DNA of 64,000 nucleotides from Arthrobacter sp. MSA 4-2 (GTDB taxonomy: Bacteria; Actinomycetota; Actinomycetes; Actinomycetales; Micrococcaceae): NCBI RefSeq assembly GCF_016405885.1, contig NZ_JAEKGC010000001.1:186001-250000 (forward strand). Reading direction: 5' to 3'. Under the pieces are notes generated by a model. The model saw nothing but the letters and a program-made list of their open reading frames with translations, was not told the DNA's origin and searched no databases. This document shows positions 17,265 to 23,376 of the stretch, one piece after another. The position numbers and the translations under genes are program-made. The first letter of the stretch is position 1; each line of letters opens with the position of its first letter.

Positions 17265-17460
17265 GCTGTCCGCTCCTTGTGCGAGTGTCCGCCGCCGCCC
17301 CCGGGGTCCCGGATGGGGGCTGAGGTCATCATCGTACCCAGAGGGAATCAGCGGAATGAAGGGTCCTGAAAGTTATGGCCGGGAATACAACGCAGGCTTA
17401 GCATTGAGGCGTGACCGGTGGGTATTCCGCCTGCGGGCACAGCCAACCAGGGAGTGCGCC

Positions 17461-17682
17461 ATGGGCTTGAGCAACCGACTTATCAACGCTGCGGGACGAC
17501 TGGCGGGCCGCGGCACCACGGGGACCACGGGCACCGGCAGGACCCGCGGCACGGGCGGAGTAGGCCGTGGCATGGGCGGCGCAGGGCGCGGCATGGGCCG
17601 CACCACCGGCCGGGGCGGCATGAGCAGCGGGTCGCGCAGCGGGCTCGGCGGAATGATCCGGGGGATCCTGAACCGGCGGTAG
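17461..17682 (+). CDS. Small Gly/Arg-rich low-complexity protein (73 aa)
   Basis: A short helix-forming N-terminus (MGLSNRLINAAGRLAG) is followed by about 45 residues made almost only of Gly, Arg, Thr and Ser (GRGMGGAGRGMGRTTGRGGM). It ends with a second short helix (GLGGMIRGILNRR). The composition recalls RGG-type RNA-binding tails, but no known domain is present. AGGGAG lies six bases before the ATG. The reading frame is chosen by this start; overlapping frames are also open because of GC content, so the protein call is moderate. Confidence 0.6.
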   Translation: MGLSNRLINAAGRLAGRGTTGTTGTGRTRGTGGVGRGMGGAGRGMGRTTGRGGMSSGSRSGLGGMIRGILNRR

Positions 17683-17783
17683 GCGCCGGCTGGCTGCCCG
17701 GTCCGGGCCGATGGCGCAGTGGGCCCGCCAGGCGTCGCAGGCCCATCCCGGGACTGCAGCAGGCACGAAGGGCCGCCGCGGAG

Positions 17784-17789
17784 TAGGTT
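17784..17789 (+). promoter_or_regulatory. Leaderless -10 box of the UPF0303 gene
   Basis: TAGGTT ends six bases before the ATG at 17796, and no ribosome-binding site is seen. Confidence 0.5.
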
Positions 17790-17795
17790 GGTGCG

Positions 17796-18335
17796 ATGCA
17801 GACACCTGAACTCCCGCACGCCCCGGAATTCGATCCCGACTCATCCGAACCCCAGTCGGAGGAGCTGCTCGCCGCAGCGATCGCGAGAATCGAAGGCGAG
17901 ATCGCCGAGCTCCAGTTTGACCGGTTCACCGCTGCCGATGCGCTCGCACTCGGGTTCCGGCTTGTGGAGCTGGGATCCGAGAGGAACCTTCCCATCGCCA
18001 TCGACATCCGCCGCGGCGACCACACAGTCTTCCACGTGGCCCTGGACGGCGCGACCTACGATAACGACCTGTGGGCCGCGGCCAAGAGCCGCACCGCGCT
18101 GCGGTATACGGAGCCGTCCCTGCTGGTCGGACTACGGGCGCGCCGGGGTGGCGGAAGGCCCGAGGACAACCCGATGCTCGATCCGGCGCTCTATGCCGCC
18201 CACGGCGGAGCGTTTCCGTTGTATGTGCGCGGTGTGGGGCCGGTGGCCGTCGTGACGGTGTCCGGGCTGCCGCAGGTCGCCGACCACGATCTGGTGGTCG
18301 AGGCGCTGCGGTCCTGGCGGCATGAGGCGGATTGA
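17796..18335 (+). CDS. UPF0303/heme-degrading-domain family protein
   Basis: Cytoplasmic protein of 179 aa. Characteristic blocks are ADALALGFRLVELG (about 47-60), IAIDIRRGDHTVFHVALDGA (about 67-86) and DHDLVVEAL near the C-terminus. Relatives of this family (YgeH/HbpS-like fold) are annotated as heme-degrading-domain proteins; the catalytic role is not established. A TAGGTT box six bases before the ATG suggests a leaderless mRNA. It is a single gene with its own terminator-like hairpin downstream. Confidence 0.82.
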   Translation: MQTPELPHAPEFDPDSSEPQSEELLAAAIARIEGEIAELQFDRFTAADALALGFRLVELGSERNLPIAIDIRRGDHTVFHVALDGATYDNDLWAAAKSRTALRYTEPSLLVGLRARRGGGRPEDNPMLDPALYAAHGGAFPLYVRGVGPVAVVTVSGLPQVADHDLVVEALRSWRHEAD

Positions 18336-18380
18336 GCAAAGCGGGTTAGGCGGGGCGGCCTGCGGGCCGCGGGAGTGTGG

Positions 18381-18419
18381 CCGTGCCCGGACGTGGAGTG
18401 AACCACGCGCCGGGCACGG
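18381..18419 (+). terminator. Two-tier hairpin after the UPF0303 gene
   Basis: Outer perfect 10-bp stem CCGTGCCCGG / CCGGGCACGG (18381-18390, 18410-18419) with an inner 5-bp stem CGTGG / CCACG (18392-18396, 18403-18407). No U tract follows. It is probably a terminator or RNA-stability element. Confidence 0.6.
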
Positions 18420-18514
18420 TCGGTGGCGGGAACGGATGCGTTCCGTCGTCTCATCGCTTCCCCCACGGAGCGGTGAGTCGTGCGCCACAACGAAGCTTAA
18501 GCACAGCCGGCGTT

Positions 18515-18538
18515 AAAAACAAACCATTCGACCGGTTT
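18515..18538 (-). terminator. Rho-independent terminator of the ScbR-like gene
   Basis: Reading leftward, a stem AAACC(G)/(T)GGTTT (18521-18538) starts within the stop codon and is followed by G and five T residues (18515-18519). This is the classical hairpin-plus-U-tract form. Confidence 0.7.
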
Positions 18539-19179
18539 CATTCCTGTGGCGTTCCGCGGACGAGTCCGACGAGCCGCCCGGCCTCCTGCTGATGCTCCTG
18601 GGCGAGGATGCCGGGGAGGAAGGCCGCCCACATTTCCTCGAGGCGCTCCATCAGATCCCGGCGCCCGGCGAGAATGCCGGAGACCATCTGGATACCTGCG
18701 ACCGAGGCCACAAGGAGCCGCGCGAAGGATCCCGGGTCGACCTCCGCATGCAGCCAGCCCTCATCCCGCGCGGTGCGGGTCATTGACTCCAGGGCCTCGG
18801 TCCAGTGCCGGTAGGGCTCCGCCACATCCTGGCCGAAAGCTGATGCCTCGAAGGTCAGGCGGATTCCGGCTCGGACGATCGGTTCATTGAGGCTGTCCTG
18901 CCCGAAGCCCCTAATGATGAGAATCATCGACTCGAGCGGCGGGCGGCCCTCAGCCACGACGGCGGCGGAGCGCTCCATCCCACGGGCATGCTGGGCCGCA
19001 ATGACAGCCCGTGCCAGTTCGTCCTTGGAGCGGAAGTGAAAGTACAGCGCGCCCTTGGTCACCGACGCCTCCTCTGCGACACGCGCGAGCGAGGCCATCC
19101 CATAGCCTTCTTTTTCGAAGACCGCCGCGGCGCCGGCGAGGATCGACTCGCGGGTCGCCCGTGCCCGCTGCTGGATCAT
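18538..19179 (-). CDS. ScbR/ArpA-type TetR regulator (gamma-butyrolactone receptor-like)
   Basis: One-component regulator of 213 aa. The HTH segment (SLARVAEEASVTKGALYFHF) and the sensor-domain blocks VRAGIRLTFEASAFGQD, RHWTE and VASVAGIQMVS match butyrolactone-receptor relatives, including the conserved Trp in the ligand pocket region. Many such proteins are pseudo-receptors with other ligands, so a hormone role is only inferred. GGGGAG lies upstream of the ATG. It is divergent from the LOV-GGDEF-EAL gene across 311 bases, so it could regulate that gene as well as itself. Confidence 0.86.
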   Translation of the reverse strand: MIQQRARATRESILAGAAAVFEKEGYGMASLARVAEEASVTKGALYFHFRSKDELARAVIAAQHARGMERSAAVVAEGRPPLESMILIIRGFGQDSLNEPIVRAGIRLTFEASAFGQDVAEPYRHWTEALESMTRTARDEGWLHAEVDPGSFARLLVASVAGIQMVSGILAGRRDLMERLEEMWAAFLPGILAQEHQQEAGRLVGLVRGTPQE

Positions 19180-19490
19180 GCCGGCTCCCCGGGACCGGGC
19201 GGGGTGCCCCGCGGGTGCACCAGCTGCACGGGGTGTCCCCTGGACTTTTCGACGTTGGATCCCACGTTGTGCCCTTCCTCAGGCCGGATGGGTGGTGCGC
19301 TCCCACCATGGTTCTTGGACGGCTTTTGTCGCCCGTTCCGGCAAAAGCACCAGATATACGCCGGGTTAGATAGGGGTTAGCATGCCATTAACATCCGGCC
19401 TAAGGCGCAGCGCAACGCTGTGCTGACCGCGCGGGCACGACGGCGGGTGGCCGGTGCTTTCGGGTGTGACAGGTAGAGGGGGACTACGTC
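19180..19490. promoter_or_regulatory. Divergent intergenic region, no clear promoter
   Basis: This region separates the ScbR-like gene from the LOV-GGDEF-EAL gene. I see an inverted repeat GCTTTTG (19322-19328) / CAAAAGC (19342-19348) and the short inverted pair GTTA / TAAC flanking the GCATGCC segment near 19380. Either could be a regulator site. No convincing -35/-10 pair was found. Confidence 0.35.
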
Positions 19491-21542
19491 ATGCATCTGC
19501 GCCATGGGCCGCGATTCGGCGGCGGCGAATTGCCGGAGGAGCTGTTCATCAAGGCGATGGCTGCGACATCGGAAATTTCTTTGATCTCCGATGCTTCGGA
19601 GAACATCCAGCACGTCTCGGAGTCCTTCACGGCCATCACCGGCTACACGGCCGATGAGGTGCTGGGGCGGAACTGCCGGATGCTTCAGGGGCCGGGCACC
19701 GACGTCGAGACCCGTGCCGCCATCCGGCTTGCGCTCGACGCCGGCGAGCCCTTCCGGGGTGAAATCCTCAACTACCGGAAGGACGGGTCGGCGTTCTGGA
19801 ACATGCTCAGCATCACGCCCCTGACCTCCGAGTCGGGGGAGCTCACCCACTTCGTGAGTGTCCAGCGCGACATCAACACCCGGATGGCGCTCCATGAACA
19901 GCTACGCTTCCAGGCGCTCCACGATCCCGTCACCGGGCTGCCGAACCGCCTGGCGATGAACAACCACCTTGCGGACATTCTGGCGGGCGGGCCCCGGTCC
20001 GAGATCACTGCGGCCGTGGGCATGATCGACCTCGACGACTTCCGCGTCGTGAACAACACCTTTGGGCATGAGGCGGGGGACATGCTGCTCAAGGAGTGGG
20101 CGGCGCGGATCCAGGCGCAGCTGCGCGATGAGGATTTCCTAGGCCGGATGGGCGGGGACGAGTTCGTCCTGATCCTCAGCGGTATCAGCCGCGGCGCTCC
20201 GGAGGCGGGCCTCACGCGGGTCCTGGAGCGGCTTTCCTCCGCCGTCGAGGTGCCCTTCAGCATCGATGGGCGCAGGGTGACCATCGGGATGAGCATGGGG
20301 CTCGCCCTGTTCCCTGAAGACGGCTTCGATACCGCTTCCCTGCTCAAGAGCGCCGACGAGGCTCTCTATGAGGTGAAGACCCGCAAACACGGACGGCGCC
20401 GATGGTGGGAGCTCGCCGCCGAGGTCTCCTCGGCACCGGCCGGGGCCTCCGCCGGCGCCGCAGAAGGGGAGGATCGCGCCGATACGGCCGAGGAGGAGGC
20501 CGCGTGGGCCCGCGAGCGGCGGCGCGATGCCCTCTACGGTGGAGGGCTGTCCATCTGCCTTCAGCCCGTCATCGACCTGCGGGACGGCTCGGTGCACCTG
20601 TTCGAGGCCTTGGCCCGCCTGACGCTTCCCAACGGGACGGTGCTGGAGCCCGCCGGGTTCGTCAAGGACCTGGGGACCTTCGACCTGGACTACCTCTTCT
20701 CCACCGTCCTGGAGCAGTCCCTTGCCCAACTGGCCGAGTGGGACCGGCAAGGGGTGAACTACAGCGTGTCGGTCAACCTGCCGCCTACCACCCTTCTCGA
20801 TCCGGCCTCACCCGCCCTGATCAGCAGCGCCCTGACCCGCCATGGAATCGCGCCCCACCGGCTCGGCCTCGAACTGCTCGAATCGCAGACCCTCGAGTGG
20901 GACATCCAGCGGGAGGCCCTCAGCCAACTGGTCCGGCTGGGGGTCGGCCTCGCCATGGACGACCTCGGAGCGGGATACAGCAGCCTCAAGCGGCTGTCGT
21001 CCCTGCCGTTCAACGCCATCAAGCTCGACCGCGATCTGCTCGCGGACATCCGTACCAAGCCGCCCGAGACGCTCAGCCTGATCGCGACCCTGATCCAGAT
21101 GGGCAGGGATTTCGGCATGAACGTCGTGGTCGAAGGGATCGAGGACGAGGGGATTGCCGAGGCGGTGGCGGTCCTCGGCGCGCCCCTGGGCCAGGGCTTC
21201 CACTTCAGCCGCCCGCTGGCACCCCAGGACGCCGCGGCGTGGGTGGAGCACTTCCGCCTGCCGGCGCCCAACGGTTCGCTCAGCACGAGCCTTGGGGCGC
21301 TGGCCTACCACTGGCAGTTCGCCCGACTGGGTTCGCCCCACCCCCGCGCCCTGGCCGAATGCCCCCTGAGTCGATTCCTCGCCTCTTACGGCAGCAGCGC
21401 CGACGTGGGTCGGTGGCACATTCAGCAGCATGATCCACGGGCGGCACACGCCGGCGCCGGACGGCTCCTCGTGGACTGGCTGGTGCGCCAGATCCGCACG
21501 ACCGCCGAGCCTGCCGGGCCACGGCTGGAGCTGCTGGCCTAA
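19491..21542 (+). CDS. LOV-GGDEF-EAL cyclic-di-GMP enzyme (putative blue-light sensor)
   Basis: Soluble signalling protein, 683 aa. The N-terminal PAS domain (about 20-130) has flavin LOV hallmarks: adduct Cys62 in GRNCRMLQG, Asn94 (LNYRKDG), Asn104 (FWN) and Gln125 (SVQRDI). The GGDEF domain (about 145-305) keeps the metal Asp180, the NN pair 188-189, an RxxD inhibitory site (212-215) and GGDEF at 221-225, so diguanylate cyclase activity is plausible. The EAL domain (about 350-590) keeps Glu372, Asn429, Asp490-Asp491, Lys511, Glu548 and Gln568, so phosphodiesterase activity is plausible too. A Cys/His tail (about 598-670) follows. It is convergent with a flotillin gene, and a close relative is encoded at 23377-25788. 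Confidence 0.92.
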   Translation: MHLRHGPRFGGGELPEELFIKAMAATSEISLISDASENIQHVSESFTAITGYTADEVLGRNCRMLQGPGTDVETRAAIRLALDAGEPFRGEILNYRKDGSAFWNMLSITPLTSESGELTHFVSVQRDINTRMALHEQLRFQALHDPVTGLPNRLAMNNHLADILAGGPRSEITAAVGMIDLDDFRVVNNTFGHEAGDMLLKEWAARIQAQLRDEDFLGRMGGDEFVLILSGISRGAPEAGLTRVLERLSSAVEVPFSIDGRRVTIGMSMGLALFPEDGFDTASLLKSADEALYEVKTRKHGRRRWWELAAEVSSAPAGASAGAAEGEDRADTAEEEAAWARERRRDALYGGGLSICLQPVIDLRDGSVHLFEALARLTLPNGTVLEPAGFVKDLGTFDLDYLFSTVLEQSLAQLAEWDRQGVNYSVSVNLPPTTLLDPASPALISSALTRHGIAPHRLGLELLESQTLEWDIQREALSQLVRLGVGLAMDDLGAGYSSLKRLSSLPFNAIKLDRDLLADIRTKPPETLSLIATLIQMGRDFGMNVVVEGIEDEGIAEAVAVLGAPLGQGFHFSRPLAPQDAAAWVEHFRLPAPNGSLSTSLGALAYHWQFARLGSPHPRALAECPLSRFLASYGSSADVGRWHIQQHDPRAAHAGAGRLLVDWLVRQIRTTAEPAGPRLELLA

Positions 21543-21608
21543 GCGTCTGCAGGTCCCAACGCCCGAGCGCCTCAGGGACCGAGTCACGAAGCCCTGAGCC
21601 CTGGCCGT

Positions 21609-21656
21609 CTGAGGGCCTGAAGGCCTGAGCGCCTGAAGGCCTGAGGGCCTGAGCGC
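21609..21656. repeat. 8-bp tandem repeat, six copies
   Basis: Six consecutive CTGARSGC units: CTGAGGGC, CTGAAGGC, CTGAGCGC, CTGAAGGC, CTGAGGGC, CTGAGCGC. The order forms a three-unit pattern that is then partly permuted. It lies 66 bases after the LOV-GGDEF-EAL stop and before the terminator hairpin. Copy number could vary between strains. Confidence 0.9.
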
Positions 21657-21694
21657 CGGTGCGGCCCGGCACCGCGCCGCCCGGGCAAGCGGGC

Positions 21695-21729
21695 CGGCAC
21701 CCCGCCACTGGGCAGGCGGCGGGGCGCCG
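21695..21729. terminator. Hairpin between convergent LOV-GGDEF-EAL and flotillin genes
   Basis: A 12-bp stem with one mismatch, CGGCACCCCGCC (21695-21706) against GGCGGGGCGCCG (21718-21729), with an 11-base loop. Its position between convergent stops fits a bidirectional terminator. Confidence 0.6.
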
Positions 21730-21734
21730 AAAGG

Positions 21735-23252
21735 TCAGGGCCGTTCGCCGTCCGCGGACCCGCCCGATGCAGGCGGTGCCACGGCGGCGCCGTTTCCGGA
21801 GGCCCGCTGGCCCGACCCCGCGCCCTTCAGGATGTCGCCCAGCAGGGTGATGACATCGAGGCCGGTGGTGTCCTTGATCAGCTGGGTGGTCTGCTGCACG
21901 CCGGTCGACACGTCTCGGCTGAGCTGCCCGGCGCCGTCGTTGGACACAACGGTCATCGTCTTGATCGCCGCGAGCGGGGCGGCGACCTCCCGCGCCATGG
22001 CGGGCAGGACCTCAAGGACCTTGCTCAGCACGGCCGCTTCGTTGAACTTCTCGTAGGCTTCGGCCTGCGCCGCGATGCCGGCGGCCTCTGCCTTGCCCCG
22101 GGCCTCGGTGGATTCCGCCTCCGCCTCGCCGCGTGAACGGATCACCGCCGCCTCGGCGCGCCCGCGCGCCTCCTGGACGGCCGCTTCGGCGGTTCCCCGT
22201 GCCGTGTTCGCTGCGGCGTCGGCTTCCGCCGCGACCCGGTCGCCTTCGGCGTTGAGCTTGCGCTTGGCCAGTTCCACCCGTGCCTCGATCTCGGTCGCCT
22301 CCGAGGCCCGCCGCCGCTCCTCAAGCCGGGCATCGGCCTGCTGGATCAACCTGTACTTCTCGGCGTCCGCGGGCTTGCGGACCTCGGTGTCGAGCTCGCG
22401 CTCGCGCAGTTCGGCGCGCCGCTGGGCCACCTGCTGCTCGCGGATGATCACCTGCTCGTTCTGTTCCGCCGCGGCGAGGGGCCCGGCAGCGTCCGCCCGG
22501 GCCTGGCGGGCGTCGGCGACTTCCTTCAGTTCAGCACGCTTGATAATGAGCTGCTGGTGCGCCAGGGCTACCTGCTCGTCCGAGATTGCGCGGGCCTGCT
22601 CCGATTCCTGGACCGACCGGGCCTCGGCAATTTTGGCGTTTTTTTCGGCCAGTGCGGCCTCCGGGCGGCCAAGGTTTTTCAAATAGCCTGAATCGTCGTC
22701 CACGGACTGAATCTGGAATGTGTCGATTTCGAGACCCTGATTGTGCATTGAGTGTTCGGCTTCTTCCTTCACGCTCTTCGCAAAGGTGGCCCGGTCTTTG
22801 ATAATCGATTCGACCGTCAGTGTCCCCACAATAGAGCGGAGCGACCCGGAAAGGGTTTCCTGGGTGTAGTGGTCAATGGCCTCCTGCTGGTTGAGGAACC
22901 GTTGGGCCGCTTTGCGGACGGCGTCGGCGTCGCCGCCCACCTTGACCTGTGCCACCCCGGTGAGGTGCAGTTTGATCCCGTTCTGCGAGATTCCCTCGAT
23001 CTTGAGCGAGACCTGGCGGGAAGCCAGGGAGATGGGGTAGGCGCGCTGCGAGAACGGATTGATGAAGATCCGCCCGAAGACCACGCGCTGGCTGTCGGGG
23101 TCGGGCTGGCCCTTGCTGTCTTTCGACGAGATAATCAGGGCCTGGTCAGGGCTTGCAATATGGAGCGCCATTCGGGCAAGAATGATGCCGACGACGGCGA
23201 GGACAAGCACCGCCGCGACGATGAGGATAATTGGAATAAGAGTGGGATCCAT
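21735..23252 (-). CDS. Flotillin-like SPFH/band 7 protein
   Basis: Membrane scaffold protein, 505 aa. A single hydrophobic segment (about 4-28) is followed by the SPFH domain (about 35-210, including KLHLTGVAQVKVGG). A long Ala/Glu-rich flotillin coiled coil (about 215-420) contains repeated EA-x-GKAEA and GRAEA motifs, and a Pro/Gly-rich tail ends the protein. Flotillins organise membrane microdomains and partner proteins. The ATG at 23252 has GAAAGG six bases upstream; a longer frame adds seven residues. It follows the FlgN-LOV-GGDEF-EAL gene by 124 bases on the same strand with no clear terminator between, so cotranscription is possible. Confidence 0.9.
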   Translation of the reverse strand: MDPTLIPIILIVAAVLVLAVVGIILARMALHIASPDQALIISSKDSKGQPDPDSQRVVFGRIFINPFSQRAYPISLASRQVSLKIEGISQNGIKLHLTGVAQVKVGGDADAVRKAAQRFLNQQEAIDHYTQETLSGSLRSIVGTLTVESIIKDRATFAKSVKEEAEHSMHNQGLEIDTFQIQSVDDDSGYLKNLGRPEAALAEKNAKIAEARSVQESEQARAISDEQVALAHQQLIIKRAELKEVADARQARADAAGPLAAAEQNEQVIIREQQVAQRRAELRERELDTEVRKPADAEKYRLIQQADARLEERRRASEATEIEARVELAKRKLNAEGDRVAAEADAAANTARGTAEAAVQEARGRAEAAVIRSRGEAEAESTEARGKAEAAGIAAQAEAYEKFNEAAVLSKVLEVLPAMAREVAAPLAAIKTMTVVSNDGAGQLSRDVSTGVQQTTQLIKDTTGLDVITLLGDILKGAGSGQRASGNGAAVAPPASGGSADGERP

Positions 23253-23376
23253 GGTGGCCCTTTCCGCGGGCACTGGGCAACGAGCCGCGGAAAAAGGTCC
23301 CGCGTTCCACCACTGATCTTAGGGAGGAAAACGTTTTTTGCATCCCCCAGTCTGACGAATTCTTTAGTCGGCCCTG

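Noticed and set aside
18505-18560. Possible cyclic-di-GMP riboswitch because of AAACCATTCGA near the LOV gene
   Set aside because: The second half of the aptamer is missing, it lies at the end of the ScbR-like gene on the other side, and it is explained by a terminator hairpin with a U tract.
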